Below, piece by piece: positions 1-9,207 of a stretch of DNA of 64,000 nucleotides. This DNA is from Tenuifilaceae bacterium CYCD (lineage in GTDB: Bacteria; Bacteroidota; Bacteroidia; Bacteroidales; Tenuifilaceae), in NCBI GenBank assembly GCA_036322835.1, contig AP027304.1, positions 3,534,001 through 3,598,000 of the forward strand, written 5' to 3'. The notes below the pieces were generated by a model. That model was not told where the DNA came from, ran no database searches, and saw only the letters and a program-made list of their open reading frames with translations. The position numbers were made by a program, and so were the translations under genes. How positions within the stretch are numbered: position 1 is the first letter of the stretch; every line of letters starts with the position of its first letter.

Positions 1-1
1 C

Positions 2-127
2 GAAAAACATTCGGAACGTAAAGCCCAAGAAATGGGACTTGAAAAAGGAAACGAAACAGATAAAAAGTCTTCATATTTCCGCGAGGTCTACACTAAAAAC
101 GAGGCCAATAAACATAAGAGAAAGTAG
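2..127 (+). CDS. C-terminal tail of a gene cut by the window edge
   Basis: An open frame enters from the left edge and stops with TAG at 125-127, leaving 41 codons. The tail is highly charged and lysine/glutamate-rich, ending in KHKRK. It stops 22 bases before the HdrB-like gene and runs in the same direction, so it is probably the preceding gene of the same redox operon. A HdrC-like ferredoxin subunit would be the usual neighbour, but no cysteine motif falls inside the window, so identity is an inference from context only. Confidence 0.55.
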   Translation, partial: EKHSERKAQEMGLEKGNETDKKSSYFREVYTKNEANKHKRK

Positions 128-149
128 ATTATAGTAATATTCAGACCAC

Positions 150-1223
150 ATGAAACAAGAAGGTAAAAAACGGATTTGGAGCGATTATCAGAAAGAAATT
201 GCCGATGATAAGTTCTACTTCGTACGCAGCTGTATTCGTCAAACTTTTTTTCCAGGAAGTGATACTACTTACCTAAAAATATTACGGGATGTTCTTGACA
301 AAGATGTTTACGAAAACCCAGATCACACAACCTGTACAGGGATAGGATATCACACCGAAGTTGTTCCTTTTGAAACAATACAAACTGTAGTAGCCCGTAA
401 TTATGCATTAATGCGCGAAAAAGGCTATGAAAACTACAATCCATCATGTGTAACCTCATTTGGAATATATACTGAGATTCTAGAAACATGGCATCATTTT
501 CCGGAGGAAAAGCAGAAAACCAGAGATTACCTGAAAAAAGCAACAGGACGCGAGTTTGAAGAACCTGCAAATTTGGCTCACACCAGCGATGTACTTTTTA
601 AATTCCGCAACGAAATAGCCGCAAAGGCAAAATATAAACTTGTAAATAAGGAAACAGGGAAACCATTAAAGGTTGTTGACCATATTGGCTGTCATTACGC
701 CAAAATGTTTCCCAATAAAGGGGTGGGAGGCGCTGAGTACCCTCAGGTTTTGGCTGGATTAGTTGAGGCATTTGGAGGCGAGGTTATTGACTATCCAGAA
801 CGAAGGCATTGCTGCGGATTTGGATTCCGCCAGTATTTTGTGCAAGCCAATAGAGGCTATTCAATCTCTGCATCGAAAAAGAAATTTGAATCAATGGCAC
901 CATTCAAACCAGATTTCATTATCACCAACTGTCCAGGCTGCAACTACTTCATGGATCGTTGGCAGTATGCTCTGGCCGAAATGGAGCACAAAACATACGG
1001 AGAAAATGGGTTCGGCATTCCTGTTCTTACATACGAAGAGGTTGCCGGAATGGTACTGGGCTTTGATCCTTGGGAAATGGGTATGCAGATGCACCAAACC
1101 GATGTAGAGCCTTTACTTAAGAAGATTGGTGTAGAATACGATCCCTCAAAAAAATTCAAGGGAGCCAATGGTGAGGATTTACCTTTACCAGAAAAACCTA
1201 ATCATATTAAATTTGAAGTTTAG
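150..1223 (+). CDS. HdrB-like CCG-domain iron-sulfur protein
   Basis: 357 aa, resembling subunit B of CoB-CoM heterodisulfide reductase and its bacterial relatives, which hold noncubane [4Fe-4S] clusters in cysteine-rich CCG domains and pass electrons to a disulfide or other acceptor. The C-terminal CCG site is complete: C181 (DHIGC), C221/C222 (HCCGF), C261 and C264 (NCPGC). The N-terminal site is worn: FFPGS at 33-37 replaces the usual FFPGC, and the later motifs read TCTG and SCVTS. So probably only one cluster is bound. No signal peptide or membrane segment, hence cytoplasmic. It leads a run of Hdr-like genes in one direction; the gap to the next gene is 101 bases. Confidence 0.85.
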   Translation: MKQEGKKRIWSDYQKEIADDKFYFVRSCIRQTFFPGSDTTYLKILRDVLDKDVYENPDHTTCTGIGYHTEVVPFETIQTVVARNYALMREKGYENYNPSCVTSFGIYTEILETWHHFPEEKQKTRDYLKKATGREFEEPANLAHTSDVLFKFRNEIAAKAKYKLVNKETGKPLKVVDHIGCHYAKMFPNKGVGGAEYPQVLAGLVEAFGGEVIDYPERRHCCGFGFRQYFVQANRGYSISASKKKFESMAPFKPDFIITNCPGCNYFMDRWQYALAEMEHKTYGENGFGIPVLTYEEVAGMVLGFDPWEMGMQMHQTDVEPLLKKIGVEYDPSKKFKGANGEDLPLPEKPNHIKFEV

Positions 1224-1324
1224 CAATTGGTTAATTTGACAATGAGATAATTTGAGAATGAATTGAATAAATTCAAGATAACCTATCAACAAACAACGAA
1301 CAACCATCAACAAAACATAAATAT

Positions 1325-2341
1325 ATGGGCAAGGACGTAGCAATTATTGGAGGTGGAGTAGCCGGTCTTGAGGCCGCTAACCAACTGGCAACATTAGGTT
1401 ACAATGTCACTATTTTTGAGAAAAAGGATCAACCAGGTGGTCATGCAGCCCAATGGGATAGACTTTTTCCAAACCGTCGTCATACCAAGGAGGTGGTTGA
1501 CAGCCTGAAATCTCACCTTAATGGTAACCCAGCAATAATGCTATCAACAGCAATTTCGGCTATAACTAGAACTGGAAGTAAATTCAAACTCGAAGTTAAG
1601 GGCAGAACCTTTGAGGCCGATGCTATTTTGCTTGCTACTGGTTTTGAACTATTCCCCGCCGAGAAGAAGGAGGAGTACGGTTACGGTATTTATGAAAACG
1701 TAATTACATCGGCAGAACTTGAGGAAATGTTTGCGAAAAATGGCAAACCGATCATGAAAAATGGAGAGGAACCGAAAAAGATTGCTTTTATCCACTGCGT
1801 AGGTAGCCGCGATGAGAAAGTGAATAAACCATACTGCTCCAAGGTATGCTGCGTGACAGCCGTAAAACAAGCCATTGAAACAAAAGAATCGTTGCCCAAT
1901 GCCGAGATATTCAACCTCTACATGGATTTAAGAATGTTTGGTCCAGGATACGAAGATTTATACAAGGAAGCACAGCAAAAAGGCGTCAACTTTATAAGGG
2001 GACGCTTATCGGAAGCAAGTGAACTTGATGGTGGTAGGGTTCTAATCAAAACTGAGGATACATTATCCTCCTGCCCCCTAAAAATGTCAGTTGATATGGT
2101 TGTTCTAATGGTGGGCATGTCGCCAGCCGTAGGAACCGCCGAGTTAATTGCAGGGCTAGGATTAAAGCCCAATAAGGATGGATTTGTGGGCATCGCCGAT
2201 TATCACTTAAATCCAACAGACACCACCGCCGAAGGCGTTTTTGTGGCAGGTGCATGCTCTGGTCCAAACAATATAACCGATTCTGTGAATGCAGCCCGCT
2301 CTGCCGTTATCGAAATACATCAATACCTAAGCAAAAAGTAA
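1325..2341 (+). CDS. Short HdrA-like/QmoA-like FAD oxidoreductase
   Basis: 338 aa. A Rossmann FAD-binding start (IGGGVAGLEAA, about residues 7-17) is followed by a GGHAAQW stretch, a cysteine cluster in the middle (YCSKVCCV) and the second FAD contact near the end (GVFVAGACSGP). This is the flavin core of HdrA/QmoA. Archaeal HdrA is about 650 aa and carries additional ferredoxin domains; these are absent here, as in short bacterial HdrA-like proteins. In the family the flavin splits or channels electrons between ferredoxin/NAD(P)H and the HdrBC or quinone branch. The next gene starts four bases after the stop, so translation is probably coupled. Confidence 0.85.
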   Translation: MGKDVAIIGGGVAGLEAANQLATLGYNVTIFEKKDQPGGHAAQWDRLFPNRRHTKEVVDSLKSHLNGNPAIMLSTAISAITRTGSKFKLEVKGRTFEADAILLATGFELFPAEKKEEYGYGIYENVITSAELEEMFAKNGKPIMKNGEEPKKIAFIHCVGSRDEKVNKPYCSKVCCVTAVKQAIETKESLPNAEIFNLYMDLRMFGPGYEDLYKEAQQKGVNFIRGRLSEASELDGGRVLIKTEDTLSSCPLKMSVDMVVLMVGMSPAVGTAELIAGLGLKPNKDGFVGIADYHLNPTDTTAEGVFVAGACSGPNNITDSVNAARSAVIEIHQYLSKK

Positions 2342-2344
2342 ACT

Positions 2345-2680
2345 ATGGTTGATTTTGGATTTGCACCGATAGAAATCAATATACACGATTTAGATAAAGC
2401 CGACCTGCGACTTAGCGCGTGGATTAGCGAAAGGGACGAAACCTTTAAACTTTGCATTGCATGCGGTAGCTGTACCGCCACTTGTACAGCCGGAAAGTTT
2501 ACCAAGTTTAGTTTTCGGGAGATGTGCCATAGCATCCGACGTGGCGAAATCTCTGAGGCTATTGCAGAGTCTGAAAAATGTATGCTGTGCGGGAAATGCA
2601 CCCTTGCCTGTCCACGAAATGTGAATACACGGAATATTGTTAAGCTGGTTCGTAAAGCCAACCAAAATTTTAAAGTATGA
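2345..2680 (+). CDS. HdrC-like 4Fe-4S dicluster ferredoxin subunit
   Basis: 111 aa with two cysteine motifs of the HdrC/ferredoxin type: CIACGSCTATC around residues 37-47 and CMLCGKCTLACP around 79-90. Each binds one [4Fe-4S] cluster and together they would wire the HdrA-like flavin to the CCG subunits. The stop codon overlaps the start of the next gene (ATGA at 2677-2680), a sign of translational coupling and stable stoichiometry with the membrane subunit. Cytoplasmic, no signal sequence. Confidence 0.9.
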   Translation: MVDFGFAPIEINIHDLDKADLRLSAWISERDETFKLCIACGSCTATCTAGKFTKFSFREMCHSIRRGEISEAIAESEKCMLCGKCTLACPRNVNTRNIVKLVRKANQNFKV

Positions 2681-4509
2681 AGTACCATCCTTTCGTCATC
2701 CCATTCTCTATAGGATTAGCCTTTGTAATACTCTACATTGTTGGAATGTGGACTTTTTGGATTATCAGACTATCACGCAGAGAGCAAAAGATAGTGTGGA
2801 AACGCCTATTTTCCTTCCGAACCATCGAGGCAATGTGGGAATCGATGATGGAAGGGTTGTTTCACCGAAAAATATTCAAGAAACACGCTCTACTGGGCTA
2901 TATGCACATGAGCTTAGCCTTTGGCTGGTTTATGCTTATTGTGCTGGGCAACTTTGAGTCGAGACTTTACCCTCACGGTAACATAAATCCCCCCTTCTAC
3001 CCCATTTTCTTCGAGTTTTTCCGTCACGATTTATCGCCACTCCGCGAGTACGAGGAGATTTTTACCTTTTTGATGGATTTTTTCCTATTACTTGTAATCT
3101 CGGGCATTTGCCTGGCATTCTTTAAGCGTATTAAGAGCCGGATACTTGGAATGCGGAGAACCACTAAGCATATCCTAATCGACCGAATTGCACTAACATC
3201 GCTCTGGTTTATTTTTCCACTCCGCATACTTGCCGAGAGCGTTACCGCTGGGCTTTACAATACGGGGCACTTCTTCACCAACTTTCTGGGCCAAAATGTG
3301 ATCTACAACCTGCCTCTGGATCAGCTGTACTACCCCGCCTGGTGGGCTTACTCAATAGCACTGGGAATGTTCTTTGTAACATTACCATTCAGCAGATATA
3401 TGCATATTCCTGCCGAAATTCTTCTTATTTTCCTCAGAAAATATGGAGTTAAGGAAAAAGAAGCTCACTCCACATTCACAAAAATTGAGCAGAGCGCATG
3501 CTCACGTTGCGGTATTTGCATCGATTCGTGCCAACTTAGTACTGACCTTAACATAAACGATACGCAACCAGCATACTTTATTCGGGATTTACGCTATAGT
3601 CAGCCCAATGAGCGCATGCGCGAGACCTGCATGATGTGCATGCGTTGTGTTGAGGCTTGTCCTGTGGGTATTGAAATTGCTGCCATGAGACGGAACGAGC
3701 GTCGAGAGCATCAAATTTTCAGTTCTACAGGTTATGAATACCTTAATGGCCACACATACCCAAAAGCAAAGGTTGCATTCTTTGCCGGATGCATGGGACA
3801 CTTAACACCATCGGTAATCAAATCAACGCTAAAACTTTTCGATGCAGCGGGTGTTGACTATACATTCATAGATAAGGATGGCAGCATTTGCTGCGGACGT
3901 CCATTGCAACTGGGAGGACAGGAAAAAGCAGCAAAACAACTTATCGACAAAAACAACACGTTAATCCATAACACAGGCGCCGAAGTTTTGGTTACCACTT
4001 GCCCTATCTGCGCTCGCGAATTCAAGCAGAACTATCACCTAAATATACCGGTGCTACACCACAGCCAGTTTTTGCTACAGCTCGCCAACGATAATAAACT
4101 GAAAATAAATAAATCGGAATTAAATATTGCCTATCACGATCCCTGCGAACTAAGTAGAGGCTTAGGCATTACCAAAGAACCAAGAGAACTACTCGAAAAA
4201 GTTGGTAATGTTGTTGACCCAACCAAACAAGCAAAGAATAACTCGCTTTGCTGTGGCGGAAGCTTGGGTATTACCAATATTAGTGCAGATCAGAAAAAAG
4301 CAATAGCAGCTTCAACCATAAATCAAATTACCAATTCCGAAACCAATGTGGTTGCAACGGCGTGTCCACTTTGCAAAAAAACATTCAACTCCGCGCAGGA
4401 CGAAATGCCAATCAAGGATATTTCGGAGATACTTGTTCAAAACCTAAACCACACCGATAGTAAAAATCCGGCTCAGGTAAAAGAAAGTAAAGTGACTGTT
4501 TCGGTGTAA
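2677..4509 (+). CDS. Membrane cytochrome b/HdrD fusion (DsrM-DsrK-like)
   Basis: 610 aa. The first ~250 residues form about five membrane segments (for example residues 5-30 and 70-95) of the NarI/DsrM cytochrome b type, with histidines that could ligate heme. Then come two ferredoxin motifs (CSRCGICIDSC and CMMCMRCVEACP) and two complete CCG half-domains (FFAGCMG, ICCGRP, TCPIC; then YHDPCEL, LCCGG, ACPLC). This matches DsrM and DsrK, or HdrE and HdrD, joined in one chain, so the complex can exchange electrons with the quinone pool. Start overlaps the HdrC-like gene. No dsrAB, apr or qmo partner genes are visible in the window, so the physiological disulfide or acceptor is unknown. Confidence 0.85.
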   Translation: MKYHPFVIPFSIGLAFVILYIVGMWTFWIIRLSRREQKIVWKRLFSFRTIEAMWESMMEGLFHRKIFKKHALLGYMHMSLAFGWFMLIVLGNFESRLYPHGNINPPFYPIFFEFFRHDLSPLREYEEIFTFLMDFFLLLVISGICLAFFKRIKSRILGMRRTTKHILIDRIALTSLWFIFPLRILAESVTAGLYNTGHFFTNFLGQNVIYNLPLDQLYYPAWWAYSIALGMFFVTLPFSRYMHIPAEILLIFLRKYGVKEKEAHSTFTKIEQSACSRCGICIDSCQLSTDLNINDTQPAYFIRDLRYSQPNERMRETCMMCMRCVEACPVGIEIAAMRRNERREHQIFSSTGYEYLNGHTYPKAKVAFFAGCMGHLTPSVIKSTLKLFDAAGVDYTFIDKDGSICCGRPLQLGGQEKAAKQLIDKNNTLIHNTGAEVLVTTCPICAREFKQNYHLNIPVLHHSQFLLQLANDNKLKINKSELNIAYHDPCELSRGLGITKEPRELLEKVGNVVDPTKQAKNNSLCCGGSLGITNISADQKKAIAASTINQITNSETNVVATACPLCKKTFNSAQDEMPIKDISEILVQNLNHTDSKNPAQVKESKVTVSV

Positions 4510-4518
4510 AGATATTTG

Positions 4519-4559
4519 GCAAGGTCATACCTCCCTAGCAAACAGAGGTATGACCTTGC
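4519..4559 (+). terminator. Strong hairpin after the Hdr-like operon
   Basis: Perfect 15-bp inverted repeat, GCAAGGTCATACCTC at 4519-4533 and its complement at 4545-4559, loop of 11 bases. It begins 9 bases after the stop of the membrane fusion gene. No clear U-run follows, so it may stabilise the mRNA 3' end or work as a factor-assisted terminator. Confidence 0.65.
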
Positions 4560-4675
4560 ATTACAAAGCAGGATTAATCCCTACTCGGGCATTGGATTCA
4601 ATCAACTTTTTTACAATGATTGCTGGCTATTTCTGCATTAATTTATACTTTAGCATTCGATAACGCAATTGTTGG

Positions 4676-5440
4676 ATGGAATCAGAAAAATCGATTACAA
4701 AACACCGGAAGAACAAATGGTATAAGCCTTGGCTTAAGACCATTTTGCTTTCATCTATCAGTTTTTTTGCATTAACCATACTTTTAGTGCTCCTCTTTAC
4801 GTTTATCAATCCAAACCTAACCATGCTAATGGTAATTAAGCGGCATCAGTCCGAAGAAACGGGAGGAGGACAAAGAATCAGAAAAAATTGGGTAAGTATT
4901 GATGATATTTCTCCGCAAGTGGTTTTGGCTGTTTGCGCTGCCGAGGATAGCAAATTTCTGGAGCATAATGGTTTTGACTGGGAGGCAATCCAAAAGGCCA
5001 TGAAAAACAATAAACGAGGCAAAAAACTGCGAGGAGCAAGCACCATATCGCAACAAACCGCCAAAAATGTATTCCTGTGGCCCCGACGATCGTGGGTAAG
5101 AAAAGGATTTGAGACTTACTTTACCTTCCTGATCGAAAACTGCTGGAGCAAAAAACGAATTATGGAGGTTTACCTAAACGTAGCCGAATTTGGCAACGGA
5201 GTTTATGGAGTTGAAAAGGCCGCACAGATATACTATCACAAATCGGCGAACCAACTAAACCGAAACGAGGCGGCCATGCTGGCAACCGTTTTACCATTCC
5301 CATCGAAACGGAATCCATCACGACCTAGCAACTACATGGTGCGCTACCAAGGCACAATACTAAGGAACATGTATAACCTCGGCAAAATTGATCTTGATAA
5401 TCCCGCAACCGCAGCACTTCAAAAGAAAAAACGCAGATAA
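4676..5440 (+). CDS. mtgA: Monofunctional biosynthetic peptidoglycan transglycosylase
   Basis: 254 aa, GT51 family. It polymerises lipid II into glycan strands at the outer face of the inner membrane. One membrane anchor (about residues 22-46) precedes the catalytic domain. The family signatures are present: [15 protein letters not shown] with the catalytic Glu, [16 protein letters not shown], and [20 protein letters not shown] with the second Glu region. No transpeptidase domain follows, and the length is typical for MtgA. A TPR gene starts 12 bases after the stop, so the two are likely co-transcribed. Confidence 0.93.
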   Translation: MESEKSITKHRKNKWYKPWLKTILLSSISFFALTILLVLLFTFINPNLTMLMVIKRHQSEETGGGQRIRKNWVSIDDISPQVVLAVCAAEDSKFLEHNGFDWEAIQKAMKNNKRGKKLRGASTISQQTAKNVFLWPRRSWVRKGFETYFTFLIENCWSKKRIMEVYLNVAEFGNGVYGVEKAAQIYYHKSANQLNRNEAAMLATVLPFPSKRNPSRPSNYMVRYQGTILRNMYNLGKIDLDNPATAALQKKKRR

Positions 5441-5452
5441 ATTGCCCGAACC

Positions 5453-7408
5453 TTGAAAAAGACTATCCTCATACTAATTCTAGTTGTCATTGGGTTTATA
5501 CAAAGCAACCCCAGCTATGGTCAGCTGAACAAAGCATATTTTTTCTATAAAGGCGAAGAACTGCTATCGCAGCAAAAGTTTACACAAGCCTTACCCTACC
5601 TCAACACACTAATAGCAATAGACTCAACACTTTTTGAGGGATGGTTCCTTCGCGGTGTGGCCAAGTATAATTTGGGTGATATTAACGGAGCCATTTCCGA
5701 TTTCGATAAAACAATCAAGGTTAACCCAGTGTTTGCCCAGGGGCATCATTACAAATCCATTGCGTTGAACCAAGTTGCACAGTACAAACAAGCGTTAACC
5801 GAAATTGATGTTGCGTTGGATATAAAGCCCAACTCCTCGGAGTTTATGTTCACAAAAGGGATAACCTACTTTCAGATGCAGGACTACCTTAAGGCCATCG
5901 ATATATTCACAAAAGTTATTAAACTCGATAACAGCAATCCCGATGTATGGATAAACCGTGGTTCGGCACGCCTACTTACCGGCGATACGCTTGGCGCGTT
6001 AAGCGACTATAATCTGGCCATAAGAGTTAATCCATTCTACGCAAACGCCTACTCGCGCCGCGGAATTCTAAATGCTGAGCTCAATAAAACAAATGCCGCA
6101 ATTGAGGATTTAACGCAGGCCATTAAGTACGACTCTCTATCGGTTGAGAACTACTTTAACCGCGCATTGGTGTACTACAACCTAAAACAGCCGGTTAAGG
6201 CGTTAACCGATTTAAACAAGGTCTTAGCTATCGACCCCAAGTACTCACTGGCATTATTTAACCGTGCAATCATTAACTACCAAATAGATCAATGGCAAAT
6301 AGCCATTGATGACTTATCGAAATTAACCACGCTAAACCCCGAGAATGTTCTGATATACTACTACCGAGGAACAATACTGCACGAAAAAGGCCAAATACAA
6401 AAAGCAATAGCCGATTACACTACAGCCATCAATATGTTCCCCGACTTTGCTAACGCGTACATGAACCGCGCCGATGCAAAATCAAAATTGGGCGACCTAA
6501 AAGGTTCGGAAGCCGACTACAACACCGGAAAAACGTTGATGCAGAAATACAAGGGAACTAATCAGGAGAACCCGCTGGCCATGATAGACTCGAGCGGAAA
6601 GTTCAACAAACTAATCTCGCTGGAGAAAGATTTCAACACCGCATCGAGGTTAAGCTTGGCCACCAACCGATTTAAGGTAACATCAGCATTCCTGCCCATG
6701 GTAAAGCTATGCCTGAACAAGCCAGCTAAAATCCAAAACAGCACTAACATCAGCAGCTACTGGCTCGATTCCATTAACAGCAAACTCCCCGACGGTTACC
6801 AATTAGTTCTTTCGGCACAACCCGATAGTAGGGCAAAAGATATATCGCTACTTACCATAGACTCTCTATTCGCTAAAAATCCATACTACTCGCTGATTCG
6901 TGGAATAGTTCTCACCGAGAAAGGCCGATACGCCAATGCAACCGAAGAATTCAAAAAGGCAAAAAAGGCGAATCCGGACAATCCTCTAATTCAGCTGAAC
7001 CTGATAGCATCGATAACCGATATGGCCCGGTTCATCGAAAGTTTTAGTGATGAGTCGAAAACCATTGGAGCGCTAGCCGCCTCAACCGAAACACAGAGCC
7101 AAACCTCAGTTACCGCCTATACCGATGCAATTGACGAGCTGCGGCAGGTTATTATTTACGATAACAGCAGCATAATATCCTACAACATTGCCAACATATA
7201 CATCCTCACCAATAACTTTACCGAGGCCATAAACTGGTACAACACTGCCATTACACAGAATCCAACCATGGCAAGCGCATACTATAACCGTGGACTAGGA
7301 TTACTGCTTTCGGGAACAAAATCGCAGGGATGCATTGACCTTAGCACCGCCGGCGAAATGGGCATATCGCAAGCGTACGAAGCTTTGCAGCGTTTCTGCG
7401 GACGGTAA
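5453..7408 (+). CDS. Secreted tetratricopeptide-repeat protein, TTG start
   Basis: 651 aa. The first codon is TTG at 5453; it places the signal peptide MKKTILILILVVIGFI exactly at the N terminus, and no ATG gives a better start. After cleavage near SYG/Q, the residues up to about 360 form roughly ten TPR units (repeated ALSDYNLAI-like, A-x-YNRG-like patterns). A less regular middle follows and two more TPR-like units close the protein (WYNTAITQNPTMASAYYNRG). TPR arrays are protein-binding scaffolds, so this is probably a periplasmic or outer-membrane assembly factor; partner unknown. It lies directly behind mtgA, which hints at a cell-envelope role. Confidence 0.85.
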   Translation: MKKTILILILVVIGFIQSNPSYGQLNKAYFFYKGEELLSQQKFTQALPYLNTLIAIDSTLFEGWFLRGVAKYNLGDINGAISDFDKTIKVNPVFAQGHHYKSIALNQVAQYKQALTEIDVALDIKPNSSEFMFTKGITYFQMQDYLKAIDIFTKVIKLDNSNPDVWINRGSARLLTGDTLGALSDYNLAIRVNPFYANAYSRRGILNAELNKTNAAIEDLTQAIKYDSLSVENYFNRALVYYNLKQPVKALTDLNKVLAIDPKYSLALFNRAIINYQIDQWQIAIDDLSKLTTLNPENVLIYYYRGTILHEKGQIQKAIADYTTAINMFPDFANAYMNRADAKSKLGDLKGSEADYNTGKTLMQKYKGTNQENPLAMIDSSGKFNKLISLEKDFNTASRLSLATNRFKVTSAFLPMVKLCLNKPAKIQNSTNISSYWLDSINSKLPDGYQLVLSAQPDSRAKDISLLTIDSLFAKNPYYSLIRGIVLTEKGRYANATEEFKKAKKANPDNPLIQLNLIASITDMARFIESFSDESKTIGALAASTETQSQTSVTAYTDAIDELRQVIIYDNSSIISYNIANIYILTNNFTEAINWYNTAITQNPTMASAYYNRGLGLLLSGTKSQGCIDLSTAGEMGISQAYEALQRFCGR

Positions 7409-7459
7409 ATACAACCTTTACAAGAATTTAGAAAGCGATTAAACCATTTTTCAATAGCA

Positions 7460-7795
7460 TTCCTAAAATTTGGAATGCTATAAAAACTTTTTGCGATGAC
7501 CTTCCTAAAATTTGGAATGCCATAAAATCTTTTTGCGATGACCTTCTCAAAATCTGGAATGTCATAAAAACTTTTTGTGATGACCTTCCTAAAATTTGGA
7601 ATGCCATTAAAACTTTTTGCGATGACCTTCCTAAAATTGAGAAGCTAATAAAAACTTGTTGCAGTTAGCTTTCCAAAATTGAGAATGCCACAAAAACATT
7701 TTGCGATGACCTTCTTAAAATCTGGAATGCCATAAAAACTTTTTTCGATGACCTTCCTAAAATTTGGAATGCCATAAATAATATTTACAGGAAGG
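7460..7795. repeat. 42-bp minisatellite, eight imperfect copies
   Basis: Eight head-to-tail copies with exact 42-base spacing start at 7460, 7502, 7544, 7586, 7628, 7670, 7712 and 7754. The core reads TTCCTAAAATTTGGAATGCC, then ATAAAAACTTTTTGCGATGA plus CC. Copies 5 and 6 are the most diverged and copy 8 decays at its end. A frame on each strand is open through the first copies (14-aa units such as PKIWNAIKTFCDDL) but is broken by stops in copy 5 and lacks a start, so I do not call a gene. The array fills most of the 567-base gap after the TPR gene; the rest (7796-7975) is AT-rich with no recognised feature. Confidence 0.93.
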
Positions 7796-7975
7796 AGTAC
7801 ATTAAACTGTATTAATGGTAAAACGGTTGCTATAGTAGTACTCTTTGCATATATTCCAATACAACAGCCGTTGCCTACTGTAAATAAATCAATCCATTAT
7901 ACCTTCGGTTGTAATTATTTGTTTTAAATTTCGATAGACTTTTAAAACTTTCAATAAATTACAAACCAAGCATCC

Positions 7976-8572
7976 ATGTCTACTGATGTCAAAAAGATAA
8001 TCGACAACCTCCTAAATTTCTACGAGTTCAGCAACAAGAAAATCATCTCAATTGGTGCGGGTGGCGGACAGTTCATTGAGTATGGACGTTACTCAAAACA
8101 GGTTATAGCCATCGACAACGATAACGAGGCAATTGTAAAACTCCAGAAAGCCTTGCAAGGCTTTGAGTTTAAGAACAAGTTTACCCTTATCAGCTCCGAT
8201 TTTTATGCGGCTGATGTAAAGGGCGATGTTGTGCTATTCGAGTTTTGCCTTCACGAAATGAGCAATCCCGAAGCGGCCATAAATAAAGCCTTAACAATGG
8301 CCCCTAATGTTGTAGTGGCCGATCATGGAACTACCTCGGAATGGGCCTATGTTGTTGATGAAAAGGAAAAGGTAATGAATAGCTGGAATGCTTTATCGAA
8401 ATTTAACCCTAAAAAAGTTCAGGAGTACGATACTGTTCAGTATTTCCGCAACTACGATGAGCTATACCAAAAGGTTAAGGTACAGGGGATAAATTCGATA
8501 AAAAGAATAGAGCAGTACCGTAATAAGGTAGATATAGCTATACCAATGACCTACAATTTTGCATTGATATAA
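7976..8572 (+). CDS. Class I SAM-dependent methyltransferase
   Basis: 198 aa. Motif I is IISIGAGGGQFIEYG (about residues 23-37), followed by an acidic residue ending beta-2 (VIAIDNDNEA), a motif-IV-like region (GDVVLFEFCLHEM) and a post-motif VVADHG. These are the SAM-binding elements of a Rossmann-fold methyltransferase. The substrate cannot be told from sequence. It stands alone between the minisatellite and a lipoprotein gene. Confidence 0.75.
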   Translation: MSTDVKKIIDNLLNFYEFSNKKIISIGAGGGQFIEYGRYSKQVIAIDNDNEAIVKLQKALQGFEFKNKFTLISSDFYAADVKGDVVLFEFCLHEMSNPEAAINKALTMAPNVVVADHGTTSEWAYVVDEKEKVMNSWNALSKFNPKKVQEYDTVQYFRNYDELYQKVKVQGINSIKRIEQYRNKVDIAIPMTYNFALI

Positions 8573-8612
8573 TTAACAAAACAGGAATCCTTTACATATC
8601 TATAAATTGTTT

Positions 8613-9146
8613 ATGAAACGATATGCCATAGCAACAATATTGACAATGATATGCGGCCTTTTTGCATGTATTCAACCTCAAAAAAGCAAGGGCTACTGGA
8701 TAACTGTTGTGGATAATGACAACGATAGGTATGGCTATGTAAACCAAAATGGCGATACCGTTATTCCTCTTGGGAAATACCCCATTTGCTTTACCGACAC
8801 CTTTACTAACTACGCAATTGTTTTAAAACCCAACTACGGAATAGTTGCCATTGATAGACAGGAAAAAATTCTATACCAAGTTTACCAACTCGACAATGGC
8901 CCCGATCCCGTATTGGAGGGTTACTTCAGAATTCTAAAGGATAACAAGATTGGATATGCCGATGCATCAACCGGTAAAATTATGGTAACGCCCAAGTACG
9001 ATTGTGCCTTTCCGTTCGAGAATGGCATGGCCAAAGTCAGCATAAGTTGCTCAACCCAACAGGATGGCGAATACCACACATGGGTTAGCAACCAATGGTT
9101 CTACATCGATAAAAAAGGAAAAAAGATTGAGCACAAAAACGAATAA
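8613..9146 (+). CDS. WG-repeat-like lipoprotein
   Basis: 177 aa. I start it at ATG 8613, six bases inside a possible TTG start, because this gives a clean lipoprotein signal (MKRYAIATILTMICGLFAC) with the lipidated Cys after GLFA. The mature part has repeats of the WG/KWG type (DRYGYVNQNGDTVIPLG, NKIGYADASTGKIMVTP, WFYIDKKGKKI), which fold as beta-propeller-like or solenoid units. Probably anchored in the outer membrane; function unknown. Confidence 0.7.
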   Translation: MKRYAIATILTMICGLFACIQPQKSKGYWITVVDNDNDRYGYVNQNGDTVIPLGKYPICFTDTFTNYAIVLKPNYGIVAIDRQEKILYQVYQLDNGPDPVLEGYFRILKDNKIGYADASTGKIMVTPKYDCAFPFENGMAKVSISCSTQQDGEYHTWVSNQWFYIDKKGKKIEHKNE

Positions 9147-9207
9147 CTTTCGGCTAAAATTTTTATCCCCAATCCATAAAGCACCACAAAAGGATTGCAC
9201 CTACAGC

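Noticed and set aside
7432-7669. Open frame through five copies of the 42-bp array
   Set aside because: No start codon and stops in copy 5; the array looks like non-coding minisatellite DNA.
7460-7795. CRISPR array
   Set aside because: Units are contiguous with no unique spacers, and no cas genes are near.
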